The notes below the pieces were generated by a model. It saw only the letters and a list, made by a program, of their open reading frames with translations. It was not told the DNA's origin and searched no databases. Of a DNA stretch of 64,000 nt, positions 35,362 through 44,026 are shown piece by piece. Numbering within the stretch: position 1 is the first letter of the stretch; every line of letters begins with the position of its first letter. Source of the DNA: Haloarcula vallismortis ATCC 29715 (GTDB lineage: Archaea > Halobacteriota > Halobacteria > Halobacteriales > Haloarculaceae); contig NZ_AOLQ01000038.1 in NCBI RefSeq assembly GCF_000337775.1, positions 1-64,000 of the forward strand, given 5' to 3'. The position numbers were made by a program, and so were the translations under genes.

Positions 35362-36471
35362 CTACAGGCTGACCCGCTCGCCGCGCTCGTCGCTTCGCTC
35401 GATGGCGTCGAGGACACGCTGTGCGGCGAGTCCGTCGGCGAAGGACGGTTCCTGTTCGCCGCCGTCGGCCACGGCCGAGAGGAACTCGTAGTTCTCGTGG
35501 ACGAACGTGTGCTCCCAGCCGATGACGTGGCCGGGGGGCCACCAGTGGTCGACGTAGGGGTCCTCGGCGTCGGTGACAAGCACCTGCTGGAACCCGCGGT
35601 CACCCTCGGTGAGCACCTGCAGTTCGTTCAGCCGTTCGAGGTCGAACTTCACCGCGCCCTTCGACCCCTCGATTTCGATGGTGTGGGCGTTCTTGTGCCC
35701 GGTGGCGACGCGGGAGGCCTCCAGTGTTCCCATCGCGCCGCTGTCGAACTCGATCTGCGCGCTGTAGGCGTCGTCGACGGTCACCGGGCGCGTCTCGTCG
35801 CTTCCCTCAACTGGCCGTTCCTCCGTGAACGTCCGAAGGTGGCCGCTCACGTCGGTTATCTCGCCGGCGGCGTCGCCAAGCAGGAACCGGGCCAGGTCGA
35901 CCGTGTGCGAGCCGAGGTCGCCCAACGCCCCGCTGCCGGCCATCTCCGCGTCGTTGCGCCAGGACCACGGCGCGTCGGGGTCGACCAGCCAATCCTGGAG
36001 GTACTGCCCGCGGAAGTGGTGAATCTCGCCCAGTTCTCCGTCGTCGATGAGCCCCTTGGCGTACTGGATTGCCGGGACGAAGCGATAGTTGAACGCCGCG
36101 CCCGCGGGCACGTCGGCGTCGGCGGCGGCCTCGGCCATGTCCTCTGCCGTATCGAGCGTGGGTGCGAGCGGTTTCTCACAGAACGTCGGTGTGCCGGCCG
36201 CAAGCGCTGCGATGGACGGTTCGGCGTGGACGTGGTTCGGGCCGAGATTGTAGAACACGTCCACCTCATCGATGATGTCCTGCCAGTCCGTCGCGATGCG
36301 GTCGAAGCCGAACTGGTCGGCCGCCTCGGCCAGCGCGTCCTCGTCGCGACCGACGAGTACGTCCTTGTTGACGGCCGGCGCTTCGGGGAAGAACATGGGG
36401 AGGCGGTCCAACGCGTTTGCGTGGGCCTTGCCCATGAATCGATAGCCGAGCATGCCGATGTCGAGGGTCAT
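35362..36471 (-). CDS. Gfo/Idh/MocA-family NAD(P)-dependent oxidoreductase
   Basis: 369 residues from the ATG at 36471 (MTLDIGMLGYRFMGKAHANAL). An in-frame ATG 36 bp upstream gives unrelated residues. The Rossmann loop is GYRFMGKAHA. FCEKPLAPTLDTAEDM contains the EKP catalytic lysine motif, and the C-terminal alpha/beta domain ends with HENYEFLSAVADGGEQEPSFADG. It oxidises a sugar or inositol-type alcohol of unknown identity. The sugar-isomerase gene at 37794 is nearby on the same strand and may belong to the same pathway. Confidence 0.9.
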   Translation of the reverse strand: MTLDIGMLGYRFMGKAHANALDRLPMFFPEAPAVNKDVLVGRDEDALAEAADQFGFDRIATDWQDIIDEVDVFYNLGPNHVHAEPSIAALAAGTPTFCEKPLAPTLDTAEDMAEAAADADVPAGAAFNYRFVPAIQYAKGLIDDGELGEIHHFRGQYLQDWLVDPDAPWSWRNDAEMAGSGALGDLGSHTVDLARFLLGDAAGEITDVSGHLRTFTEERPVEGSDETRPVTVDDAYSAQIEFDSGAMGTLEASRVATGHKNAHTIEIEGSKGAVKFDLERLNELQVLTEGDRGFQQVLVTDAEDPYVDHWWPPGHVIGWEHTFVHENYEFLSAVADGGEQEPSFADGLAAQRVLDAIERSDERGERVSL

Positions 36472-36573
36472 ACCCGACTGTTCACTCGGGGCCGAAATAA
36501 CGCTCATGGTGACGGCAGGGCGGCGGGCCGCTTCGAGGGAAAAGACGAAACGGGATGCGCGCGTTGCTCCTGC

Positions 36574-36954
36574 ATGGCCACTGAAACGACCGTTCGTATC
36601 GAGGACATCATGTCGACGCCGCTAGAGACGATTTCTGCCGACGAAACCGTCAAAGCGGCCGCGACGCAGATGCAGGCCCAGAACATCAACGGAATCTTTG
36701 TCCCGGGGGCACAGGCAGGTATCATCACGACGACCGACATCGTCGACGCCGTTGCAGCCGGCAAGGACCTCTCGACGGCGACTGTGGGCGACGTGATGAC
36801 CTCGCCGGTCGAGCGGGTGACGACCTCGCTCGAACTGGGCGAGGCCGCCGCGATGATGACGACCTACGACATCAAGCACCTCCCGGTCATCGACGAGCAT
36901 CAGGACTACGTCGGCATGGTGTCCTCGACGGATATCACGCAGGCGCTCTCCTGA
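36574..36954 (+). CDS. two-CBS-domain protein
   Basis: 126 residues forming one Bateman module: CBS1 (about 8-58, VRIEDIMSTPLETISADETV) and CBS2 (about 70-125, TVGDVMTSPVERVTTS to MVSSTDITQALS). Such stand-alone pairs bind adenine nucleotides such as AMP, ATP or SAM and regulate partners. The ATG at 36574 begins the conserved domain; the same frame is open for 1.8 kb upstream only because of high GC. The partner is unknown. Confidence 0.9.
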   Translation: MATETTVRIEDIMSTPLETISADETVKAAATQMQAQNINGIFVPGAQAGIITTTDIVDAVAAGKDLSTATVGDVMTSPVERVTTSLELGEAAAMMTTYDIKHLPVIDEHQDYVGMVSSTDITQALS

Positions 36955-36985
36955 AAGCGGTTTTTCGCCGGCGGACGCTCTTCGG

Positions 36986-37699
36986 CTAGATGAAGTCGTC
37001 TAGGCCAGTCGCGTCACCGTCGTTGTCACCCGTTCCGGGTAGCGCATCGGCGATAGCCGAAGTGAACGAGTCGAGCCCGCGCGTCTGATACCAGACCGTT
37101 CCGGGGCCGGTGAAATCCATCACCAGTCCTTCGCCGCTGAGTAGCGTCGACTTCAGCCCGCCGACACGGTGGGCGTCAAAATTGACCGATTCCTCCCAGG
37201 CGACGACGTGGTCGTTGTCGATGGTGTAGGACTCGCCGGCGTCGAGTTCAACGGTCTCCAGCCCGCCGAAAGCCTCGATGAGGACGTTCCCGGTCCCTTT
37301 CAGCGCCAGCGGCGTGATACTCGCGCCAGCCAGCAGCGACTTGATGCCGCCGAACTCCGAGTCGATATCGATGTCAGGGTCGGCCGCGAGAAACGCCCCG
37401 TCGACGGCGTACAGCGTCTCGCCGGTGAGTTCGTGGTGGTGAACGTCGCCGGGCGTCGGCGGCGCGAGGGTCAGCGTGCCAGAGCCGCCCCGTGCCGTGA
37501 ATTCGTTTGCGAGCAGCGATTCGCCGCCGAGCATCGATTTCGCGGAGCTGAGGAGGCCGTCCCGGCTCGTCGTCGTCTCGATTTCGATGGTCGGCGAGTG
37601 GCTGACCATCGCGCCGGGTTCCGCGAGTATTGATTCACCGCTGTCGAGGTCGGCGCGGACGTGCGTGTACGAGGGCTTGTGTGTGAGTTCGATGTTCAT
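36986..37699 (-). CDS. AIM24 / TIGR00266-family protein
   Basis: 237 residues forming the AIM24 (DUF124) beta-barrel fold: ESILAEPGAMVSHSPTIEIET, GGSGTLTLAPPTPGDVHHHEL, YAVDGAFLAADPDIDIDSEF, and GPGTVWYQTRG near the end. The tail is acidic. TRAP-like assemblies are reported for the family, but function is unclear. TATA-like TTATATTATG (about 37745-37754) suggests a leader of about 20 bases containing TGGAT-N6-ATCCA (37709-37724). Confidence 0.88.
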   Translation of the reverse strand: MNIELTHKPSYTHVRADLDSGESILAEPGAMVSHSPTIEIETTTSRDGLLSSAKSMLGGESLLANEFTARGGSGTLTLAPPTPGDVHHHELTGETLYAVDGAFLAADPDIDIDSEFGGIKSLLAGASITPLALKGTGNVLIEAFGGLETVELDAGESYTIDNDHVVAWEESVNFDAHRVGGLKSTLLSGEGLVMDFTGPGTVWYQTRGLDSFTSAIADALPGTGDNDGDATGLDDFI

Positions 37700-37793
37700 C
37701 GGGTGTCACTGGATACGGGAATCCAATCGGAGTATCACACAGACATAATATAAGCGTACGTGCCCGAAAGCGCCGCACTATCGCCCGTATCGG

Positions 37794-38762
37794 TCACTCA
37801 GCCCAGTAGGCGTCGCCGGGCTGCGTTTCAAATACGGCGCGGTCAAGCACGTCCACGGCCTTCTCTAATCCCTCGCGAGCACTGGTCAGCGAATCCTCGT
37901 GTTCGATGGAGAGCGCGCCGTCGTAGCCGACCATCCGCAGGGTCGACACCACGTCCTTCCAGTGGGACTCCCCGTGGCCGTAGCCGATAGAGCGGAACAG
38001 CCACGACCGGTCCGACTCGTCCGTGTACGGCGCGGTGTCCAGCACGCCCTTCTCCCGGGCGTTTGACTCGTACACCTTCGTGTCCTTGGCGTGGAAGTGG
38101 TGGATGGCGTCGTGTTCGCCGAGCAGGCGGATGGCCTCGGTCACGTCGATGCCCTGCCAGTACAGATGCGACGGGTCGAAGTTCGCGCCGATGCGGTCGT
38201 TCGTCCGCCGGCGCAGTTCCAGCAGGCCGCGGGGCTCGTACACCAGCATGTTGGGATGCATCTCGATGGCGACATCCACGTCGTGTGCGCCCGCGTGAGC
38301 CGCGAGGTCCGACCAGTACTCGTCGGCGACACGCCACTGGTACTCGTGGGCGTCGGCGTGTTCGGTCGGCCACGGCGCGGTGATCCAGTTCGGAACTTCG
38401 TCGTCGGGACCGCCGGCGGGCAGGCCGGAAAAGCCCGTGACGGTGTTCACGTCGAGTTGGTCGGCCAGCCGGATCGCTTCCCGGAGTTCCGTATCCGCTG
38501 CTGCGGCGCGGTCGTCGTCCGGATGGAGCGGATTGTTGTGGGTCGCCAGCGCACTCACCCGGAGGTCGTGCTCGTCGAGGAGTGCTTCGAGTTCGGCCTG
38601 CTTCTCCTCGTTGTCGAGATACGCCTGCCGGTCGAGGTGGTCGTCGCCGGGGAAGCCGCCACACCCCAGTTCGACCGCATCGACGCCCAGATCGCTGAGA
38701 TACGCCAGTGCCTCATCGAGCGACTGCCCGCCGAGGGGAACGGTTAGTACACCGATGTCCAT
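37794..38762 (-). CDS. sugar phosphate isomerase/epimerase (xylose-isomerase-like TIM barrel)
   Basis: 322 residues from the ATG at 38762. Metal-binding and barrel motifs are present: VAIEMHPNMLVYEP, ANFDPSHLYWQGID, HHFHAKDTKV and LSIEHEDSL, giving Glu, Asp, His and Glu ligands. The start MDIGVLTVPLGGQSLDEAL is typical. Members act as epimerases, isomerases or endonuclease IV relatives; the Gfo/Idh/MocA gene nearby favours a sugar or inositol role. The frame is open far upstream but that part shows no relation to the family. Confidence 0.9.
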   Translation of the reverse strand: MDIGVLTVPLGGQSLDEALAYLSDLGVDAVELGCGGFPGDDHLDRQAYLDNEEKQAELEALLDEHDLRVSALATHNNPLHPDDDRAAAADTELREAIRLADQLDVNTVTGFSGLPAGGPDDEVPNWITAPWPTEHADAHEYQWRVADEYWSDLAAHAGAHDVDVAIEMHPNMLVYEPRGLLELRRRTNDRIGANFDPSHLYWQGIDVTEAIRLLGEHDAIHHFHAKDTKVYESNAREKGVLDTAPYTDESDRSWLFRSIGYGHGESHWKDVVSTLRMVGYDGALSIEHEDSLTSAREGLEKAVDVLDRAVFETQPGDAYWAE

Positions 38763-38906
38763 AGCCGGCGATACAGCCGGTGACAAAAAAAGCGTACTGC
38801 CGCCGCTCTCGTCTCGCTGTCCGCCCGACAAGCGGTACGGCCCAGAGATGAGGCCGGAACAGGTCGCGGCGTAAAGGATTAACGCCGGGAGTTCGGTGGT
38901 ATTGTC

Positions 38907-39779
38907 ATGATTGTGGCCGTACTCGGAACCGGAAAGCGGGGGCGGGATATCGCACAGCGATGTGTCCGTGCGGGCCACGAAGTACGTCTTCGGGGAGCGG
39001 ATGCGACGGCTGTGATGGACCGAGTCGACGAGATCCGGCGGGCACTCAACGGAGATGTCTCGGCCAGTATCGACGGAACTACCGGGCTCGAAAGTGCTGT
39101 CAGCGGCAGCGATATTGTCGTCGACGCAATCGACGGCGGGACGGACAGCCACCGGGAAGTGGTCGCCGAAACAGAGACAATGGTCGAGGCGGAGACGCTC
39201 ATGGCCGTCAGCGACACGTCGCTGTCGGTGACCGCAGTGGCGACCGGCCTCCGGAGCCCGGACCGGGCAGTTGGTCTCAACCTCGTCGACCCGCCCGACG
39301 GCGCAGTCGTCGAGGTCGTCATCGCTGCGCAGACGACGGCGGCGACCCGCGACCGGGTGACTGACTTCGTCGAGAGCCTGGATGCGTCGCCGGTCGTCGT
39401 CCGCGACACGCCGGGGTTTGCCGCGCTTCGGCTCGAACTCGCGACCATCGCCGAAGCGATCCGGATGGTCGAGGACGGTGTCGCCGGAATTCGTGATATC
39501 GACCGGACGTTCGAACGCGGCGACTCGGACCGTGACGGGCCACTGGTCCGCGCCGACCGCCACGGGCTGGAAACGGTGTTAACCGCGCTCGAAGACCTCT
39601 CTACGCGGCTGGACGAGCGGTTCGAGCCGCCAGCGTTGCTCCGACAGAAGGTCGAGGACGGACAGCGGGGTGCTGTCGCCGGCAAGGGATTCTACGTCTG
39701 GGAAAACGGCGTTCCCACGACCGGTGCCGAACCGGACCCGGACGTACCAACACGGGATAGTGAGCCCGATCTCAGATGA
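38907..39779 (+). CDS. 3-hydroxyacyl-CoA dehydrogenase-like protein, catalytic residues altered
   Basis: 290 residues with the Rossmann start IVAVLGTGKRGRDIAQRCV, and a C-terminal 3HCDH helical domain (DTPGFAALRLELATIAEAIRMVEDGVAGIRDID) ending KGFYVWENG. The usual SNTS reads SDTS (102-105), and the catalytic block normally GxHFFNP reads GLNLVDPP (123-130), losing the active-site His and Asn. The acidic residue of the EAVxE segment is also replaced (DAIDGGTD). Dehydrogenase activity on hydroxyacyl-CoA is doubtful. A 4-bp overlap couples it to the next membrane-protein gene. Confidence 0.85.
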   Translation: MIVAVLGTGKRGRDIAQRCVRAGHEVRLRGADATAVMDRVDEIRRALNGDVSASIDGTTGLESAVSGSDIVVDAIDGGTDSHREVVAETETMVEAETLMAVSDTSLSVTAVATGLRSPDRAVGLNLVDPPDGAVVEVVIAAQTTAATRDRVTDFVESLDASPVVVRDTPGFAALRLELATIAEAIRMVEDGVAGIRDIDRTFERGDSDRDGPLVRADRHGLETVLTALEDLSTRLDERFEPPALLRQKVEDGQRGAVAGKGFYVWENGVPTTGAEPDPDVPTRDSEPDLR

Positions 39780-40375
39780 GCAGGCAAGAGGACCAGCCGG
39801 CCGAGCTGGATGCAGATGACGACGAATTCGCGGCCCTGTTCGACGAACTTCAGGAACTGGAACAGCTCGTCGACTCCGAAGACGAGCGACAGCAGGTCCG
39901 GGACGCGATGCGCGCGGCCGCTGAGTCACAGGATCACGAAGCGGCGACCTTCGGCCGGGTCGTCTGGGGCTTCGGCCGGTCCGACCTCGCGGAGGCACTG
40001 CTAGGGTCACTACTGTTCGGGATTCCGATGGCTGTCGAAGGCGGAACGGTCGACGCCGGGTTGCACATCGCCCAGCACCCGCTGTACCTCGCCGCGACGC
40101 TCGTCATCGCTATCGGACTGGTCATTTCGATTCTGTACGTCGCCGACTTTCAGGACGTGCGCGTCGCCAACCCCATCTTCGGACTCGTCCCTCGCCGACT
40201 CGTCGGCGTCACCGGGACGGCACTCGTCGTCTCTGTCGCGCTCCTTACCGGCTGGGGGCTCGTTGAGTGGTCGACCGACCCGGTGGTCGTCTACCGGTCG
40301 GCCTGTATCTGTGCCGTGGCGTTCGTCCCGATGGCAATCGGTGCTGCGCTCGGGGACATCCTGCCCGGGAACTAG
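39776..40375 (+). CDS. DUF2391-family integral membrane protein
   Basis: 199 residues: an acidic, probably coiled-coil N-terminus (DDEFAALFDELQELEQLVDSEDERQQVRDAM), then four to five hydrophobic helices (FGRSDLAEALLGSLLFGIPMA onwards). Assigned to DUF2391 from the general pattern. Function unknown. Its start overlaps the preceding stop by 4 bp, so it is co-translated with the 3HCDH-like protein. Confidence 0.7.
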   Translation: MSRQEDQPAELDADDDEFAALFDELQELEQLVDSEDERQQVRDAMRAAAESQDHEAATFGRVVWGFGRSDLAEALLGSLLFGIPMAVEGGTVDAGLHIAQHPLYLAATLVIAIGLVISILYVADFQDVRVANPIFGLVPRRLVGVTGTALVVSVALLTGWGLVEWSTDPVVVYRSACICAVAFVPMAIGAALGDILPGN

Positions 40376-40447
40376 AGCCATGGCAGTCTCTCGCGGTGGC
40401 GGTCGCGTTTGGCAATCGTTAAAAGCCGCGGTCGGATACGGAGTGGT

Positions 40448-40627
40448 ATGAGCGAGAGCCAACAGAAACAGGCGCGCAAGTGCGTCTCGTGTGGCATCAA
40501 CATCGCCGGCACGAACGCCGCCGCGTTCAAGTGCCCGGACTGTGGCCAGCAGATCTACCGCTGTGCCACCTGCCGGAAGCAGAGCAACCTCTACAAATGC
40601 CCGGATTGTGGCTTCATGGGACCATAA
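40448..40627 (+). CDS. HVO_2753-type small zinc-finger protein
   Basis: 59 residues with four Cys pairs: CVSCG, CPDCGQQ, CATCRKQ and CPDCGFMGP. This matches the archaeal family that precedes aEF1B and includes Haloferax HVO_2753, which forms two zinc-binding sites. It probably binds RNA or a translation component. Its stop is 2 bp before the aEF1B start, so they form one transcript. Confidence 0.88.
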   Translation: MSESQQKQARKCVSCGINIAGTNAAAFKCPDCGQQIYRCATCRKQSNLYKCPDCGFMGP

Positions 40628-40629
40628 CA

Positions 40630-40896
40630 ATGGGGAAAGTAGCAGCCAAGATCAAGGTCATGCCGGAGAGCCCCGAAGTCGACCTCGACGACCTGCAGGA
40701 GCGTCTCGAGGGCGTGCTTCCGGAAGGAACGAAGATCAACGGGTTCGAGCGCGAGGACGTCGCCTTCGGCCTCGTCGCGCTGACGCCGACGGTCATCGTC
40801 CCTGACGACTCTGGCGGCACGGAAGCCGTCGAAGAGGCCTTTGCGAACGTCGATGACGTCGAGTCGGTCTCCATCGAGAGTACCGGTCGCCTGTAA
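40630..40896 (+). CDS. translation elongation factor aEF1B (EF-1 beta)
   Basis: 88 residues, the full length of archaeal EF-1 beta: [64 protein letters not shown]. It exchanges GDP for GTP on aEF1A. It lies directly after the zinc-finger gene and upstream of the ribosomal L21e operon. Confidence 0.95.
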   Translation: MGKVAAKIKVMPESPEVDLDDLQERLEGVLPEGTKINGFEREDVAFGLVALTPTVIVPDDSGGTEAVEEAFANVDDVESVSIESTGRL

Positions 40897-40973
40897 TCGA
40901 CTCGCCGCTGTCGTTTTCCACTCGGTACTGTAGCGACTGCAAGAGCGTGACCAGCGACGGCCGCGGAACGCAC

Positions 40974-40982
40974 GTTTTATTA
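40974..40982 (+). promoter_or_regulatory. TATA box of the L21e operon
   Basis: GTTTTATTA, 28-36 bp upstream of the L21e ATG at 41010. A purine-rich AGGAGCAAG just before the ATG could act as a Shine-Dalgarno sequence. Confidence 0.55.
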
Positions 40983-41009
40983 GGGCGACCGGATTAGCGA
41001 GGAGCAAGA

Positions 41010-41300
41010 ATGCCTAGTTCAAACGGACCCCTCGAAGGAACACGAGACAAGCTCAAGAACAAGCCCCGCGACCGCGGCACCTCGCCGCCACAGCGCGCCG
41101 TTGAAGAGTTCGACGACGGCGAGAAAGTCCACCTCAAGATTGACCCATCCGTGCCCAACGGCCGCTTCCACCCGCGATTCGACGGCCGGACCGGTACTGT
41201 CGAAGGGACGCAGGGTGACGCGTACAAGGTCGACATCGTTGACGGTGGCAAGGAAAAGACTATCATCGTCACCGCTGCGCACCTGCGCCGGCAAGAATGA
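41010..41300 (+). CDS. rpl21e: ribosomal protein L21e
   Basis: 96 residues: the N-terminal [27 protein letters not shown] and the SH3-like core [26 protein letters not shown] are characteristic, ending [13 protein letters not shown]. It is a component of the large ribosomal subunit. It heads the operon L21e-rpoF and overlaps rpoF by 4 bp. Confidence 0.97.
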   Translation: MPSSNGPLEGTRDKLKNKPRDRGTSPPQRAVEEFDDGEKVHLKIDPSVPNGRFHPRFDGRTGTVEGTQGDAYKVDIVDGGKEKTIIVTAAHLRRQE

Positions 41301-41653
41301 CAATATTCAAAGAGAAAGTCAGTGAGGAGTTCCTGACGGTCGCGGAGACCAAAGAGATACTCGAGGACCTCGAAATGGAGCGAGCGGCCGAGGAGGACCG
41401 CGAGATGCGCTACGAGCTCAAGCGGGCGATCGAGCACGTCAACCGCTTTGCGGTCCTCGACCCAGAAGAGTCGCTGCAGCTGGTCGAAGACCTCGAAGAA
41501 CTCGAAAAGGTTGACACCCCGACGGCCTACAAAATCGCGAACCTGCGGCCGCTGGACCGCGACGAACTCCGCGCCGTGTTCGCAAAGGAGCGGTACACCC
41601 TTGACGGCGACGAACTCGACGATATTCTCAATATCGTCAAGCAGTACGCATAG
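41297..41653 (+). CDS. rpoF: RNA polymerase subunit Rpo4 (Rpb4/RpoF)
   Basis: 118 residues, helical and acidic, matching archaeal Rpb4: [40 protein letters not shown], then the HRDC-like C-terminal half [29 protein letters not shown]. It forms the polymerase stalk with Rpo7. The overlap with L21e is the conserved archaeal arrangement. Confidence 0.95.
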   Translation: MTIFKEKVSEEFLTVAETKEILEDLEMERAAEEDREMRYELKRAIEHVNRFAVLDPEESLQLVEDLEELEKVDTPTAYKIANLRPLDRDELRAVFAKERYTLDGDELDDILNIVKQYA

Positions 41654-41830
41654 CAAGAGCCTCGTCAGTTCGGCTCGTCGCCGCTCACTCTGATTTCGTA
41701 GGCGATTAGCAACGCGAACTGTATTCGCGTTCTACTGTCGGTGGGCCAAACACAGAGACAGCGACGGCGCTCGGTGAAGCGGTTCGAGGCATCCACCGGC
41801 ATTAAGTGTGCTGTGCTCGTACTGCCTGAC

Positions 41831-42403
41831 ATGACTGAATCGGAGAGCGGCGGCGACTCTATGATGGCGGCTGTCCTCGATGTCCTCCCACACGGGCGGC
41901 CCGGAGACGACCGGCCACAACACCAGAAGGAGCCGCTCGCGTACGCGCTCGATATCGACGAGTTCTACATCTACGAGTTGCAGCTCGACGACAAGGACGT
42001 TGACATCGCGTTCGGTGACCGTGTTGACCTGACAGAGTTCGGCCGCGTGACCGAAGTCGAGTTCGAGGATATCCCGAGCGGTGCCCGTTCGGAACTCGAT
42101 TACGCCGTCGAGGAAATCGTCGAAGCAAACGAGCAGCGGTTCGTCGACTTCTACAACGACGCCCAGCCGATTACGCTGCGACTCCACCAGCTGAACCTCC
42201 TGCCGGGCATCGGGAAGAAGCTCCGGAACACGATTCTCGACGAGCGAAAGCGAAAGCCCTTCCAGAGCTTCGAAGACCTCGAAGAGCGCGTCAGCGGTCT
42301 CCACAGCCCCAAAGAGACGCTTGTCGAACGGATACTCGAAGAGCTACAGGACGACGACCTCAAATACCGGCTGTTCGTCCGGCGCGAGGAGCAGTCCTCC
42401 TGA
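41831..42403 (+). CDS. DUF655 RNA/DNA-binding protein
   Basis: 190 residues from the ATG at 41831. The N-terminal part is an OB-like or S1-like beta domain (EFYIYELQLDDKDVDIAFGDRVDL). The C-terminal half contains helix-hairpin-helix motifs (LNLLPGIGKKLRNTILDERKRKPFQSFEDLEERVSGL). DUF655 genes sit between rpoF and ksgA in most archaea, pointing to ribosome maturation or RNA polymerase. An in-frame ATG 90 bp upstream adds basic residues unlike the family. Confidence 0.88.
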   Translation: MTESESGGDSMMAAVLDVLPHGRPGDDRPQHQKEPLAYALDIDEFYIYELQLDDKDVDIAFGDRVDLTEFGRVTEVEFEDIPSGARSELDYAVEEIVEANEQRFVDFYNDAQPITLRLHQLNLLPGIGKKLRNTILDERKRKPFQSFEDLEERVSGLHSPKETLVERILEELQDDDLKYRLFVRREEQSS

Positions 42404-42484
42404 GACTGTCGGCTGCAACCAGCTGACCTTACAGCCACCAGTGTAAGGCGACCCTTTTCTACCGCGACCCGCTACGGCTCGCTA

Positions 42485-43342
42485 ATGACTACGACCGAGA
42501 CTGGGAGTCGGGACCCTGACGCACTTGTCCGACGGGCCGGCAAGCGGGCCGACACCCGGCAGGACCAGCACTTTCTCGTCGACGACCGAGTACTCGACCG
42601 GATTCCGGGGTACGCAACGGATGCGGGCGTCGACCTCTCGCACGTACTGGAGATCGGCGCAGGCCCGGGTGCACTGACCGACCGCTTACTCGCGGCAGCG
42701 GACAGAGTGACTGCAGTCGAACGCGATCCCGACTTCGCAGCCCATCTCCGCGAGGAGTTCGCTGATGAAGTCGCGGCTGGCCGCCTCACTGTCGTCGAGG
42801 GCGACGCGCTCGAAGTCGACCTGCCGGAGTTCACCGCCAGCATCTCGAACCTGCCATACGGTGCGTCCTCGGAGATCGCGTTTCGGGTGCTCCCGGAGCA
42901 GCGCCCGCTCCTATTGATGTTCCAACAGGAGTTCGCCGAGCGGATGGCTGCCGAACCGGCAACGGACGACTACGGCCGGCTGTCGGTCACAGCGGGCCAC
43001 TACGCCGACGTAGAGATCGTCGAGACGGTTCCGCCCGAAGCGTTCGATCCGCAGCCCCGCGTCACGAGCGCGCTCGTCCGGACGACGCCGCGACAACCCG
43101 ACTACACCGTTCCCAGCGACGACTTCTTCATGGACTTCCTGAAGGCGGTGTTCACTCAGCGCCGGAAGACGATGCGCAACGCCGTCCGGAACACGGCCCA
43201 CATCTCCGGGCTGGGCGACCCCGACGCGGTGGTCGACGCCGCCGACGAAGAGCTGATGAGCGCCCGTGCCGGGAAGCTGACGCCGGCCGACTTCGCCACG
43301 CTGGCGACACTCGCCTACGAGGTCGGCCAACCGGAGGCCTGA
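42485..43342 (+). CDS. ksgA: 16S rRNA dimethyladenosine transferase KsgA/Dim1
   Basis: 285 residues. SAM-binding motif I is VLEIGAGPGALTDRLL, the acidic post-I loop is VERDPDFA, and the catalytic motif IV is SNLPYGASSE (NLPY). It dimethylates the two adenines in helix 45 of 16S rRNA during small-subunit maturation. The usual C-terminal helical domain is present (FTQRRKTMRNAVRNT). One base separates it from the next methylase gene. Confidence 0.96.
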   Translation: MTTTETGSRDPDALVRRAGKRADTRQDQHFLVDDRVLDRIPGYATDAGVDLSHVLEIGAGPGALTDRLLAAADRVTAVERDPDFAAHLREEFADEVAAGRLTVVEGDALEVDLPEFTASISNLPYGASSEIAFRVLPEQRPLLLMFQQEFAERMAAEPATDDYGRLSVTAGHYADVEIVETVPPEAFDPQPRVTSALVRTTPRQPDYTVPSDDFFMDFLKAVFTQRRKTMRNAVRNTAHISGLGDPDAVVDAADEELMSARAGKLTPADFATLATLAYEVGQPEA

Positions 43343-43343
43343 G

Positions 43344-43964
43344 ATGGACGAGGAAACGGGCGACCCGAATGGGGACGGCGACTCTGGCGACCGTCCCTCG
43401 CTGGCCGACCAGCGCGGCGTCGAATCGGTGTATCAGCCCGCTGAGGACTCGGACCTGCTGGCCCGAACAGCCAGCGAGCGAGTCGACGGAGGCGATACCG
43501 TGCTCGACGTGGGGACGGGCTCTGGCTACGTCGCCGCGACGCTCGCTGAGGCCGGCGCGCGGGCGGTCGGAGTCGACGTGAGCCCGCTCGCGTGTCGAGA
43601 GGCCGCCGACAACGGCGTCCCGGTCGTTCGCGGCGATCTTGTCGAGCCGTTCCGGGCAGATGCCTTCGACCTCGTTGCGTTCAATCCGCCGTATTTGCCG
43701 ACCCCGCCCGAACAGGAGTGGGACGACTGGATGGAACACGCGCTGTCGGGGGGCGAAGACGGCCGCCGGCTCGTCGACCCGTTTCTCGAAACCGTCGAGC
43801 GCGTGTTGGCCCCGGGCGGCGAGGCACTCATGCTCGTCAGCAGTCTCACGGACCCGGAGGCAGTGCGAGCGTATGCGAGCGAACACGGACTGGCGAGCGA
43901 GCAGCTTGCGAGTGAAAACCACCCGTACGAAGTGCTCGTCGTCCTGCGGTTCTATCGAGAGTGA
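43344..43964 (+). CDS. HemK2/MTQ2-type protein-glutamine methyltransferase
   Basis: 206 residues. Motif I is VLDVGTGSGYVAATLAEAG and the substrate motif is FNPPYLPTPP (NPPY). The VYQPAEDSDLL segment at the start is typical of archaeal and eukaryotic HemK2. It probably methylates the Gln of the GGQ loop in release factor aRF1. It ends the rpl21e-rpoF-DUF655-ksgA block, so the neighbourhood supports a translation role. The N-terminus has an extra acidic haloarchaeal extension. Confidence 0.9.
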   Translation: MDEETGDPNGDGDSGDRPSLADQRGVESVYQPAEDSDLLARTASERVDGGDTVLDVGTGSGYVAATLAEAGARAVGVDVSPLACREAADNGVPVVRGDLVEPFRADAFDLVAFNPPYLPTPPEQEWDDWMEHALSGGEDGRRLVDPFLETVERVLAPGGEALMLVSSLTDPEAVRAYASEHGLASEQLASENHPYEVLVVLRFYRE

Positions 43965-43987
43965 TTACTGCAGAGCATTTTATTGAA

Positions 43988-44016
43988 TAGGAAATATTAA
44001 AGCCCGTCATTTCCTA
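43988..44016. promoter_or_regulatory. 8-bp inverted repeat framing the metE TATA box
   Basis: TAGGAAAT (43988-43995) and ATTTCCTA (44009-44016) are exact inverted copies separated by 13 bp that hold the end of the TATA element (AAATATTAA, 43992-44000). Arm centres are 21 bp apart, two helix turns, so a dimer could bind one face. The ATG follows at 44027. It is a strong candidate operator for the methionine synthase genes. Confidence 0.6.
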
Positions 44017-44026
44017 CCCAACAGCA

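Noticed and set aside
34708-36573. Very long plus-strand open frame before the CBS gene
   Set aside because: It is antisense to YchF and the Gfo/Idh/MocA gene. Only the part after 36574 shows a real protein.
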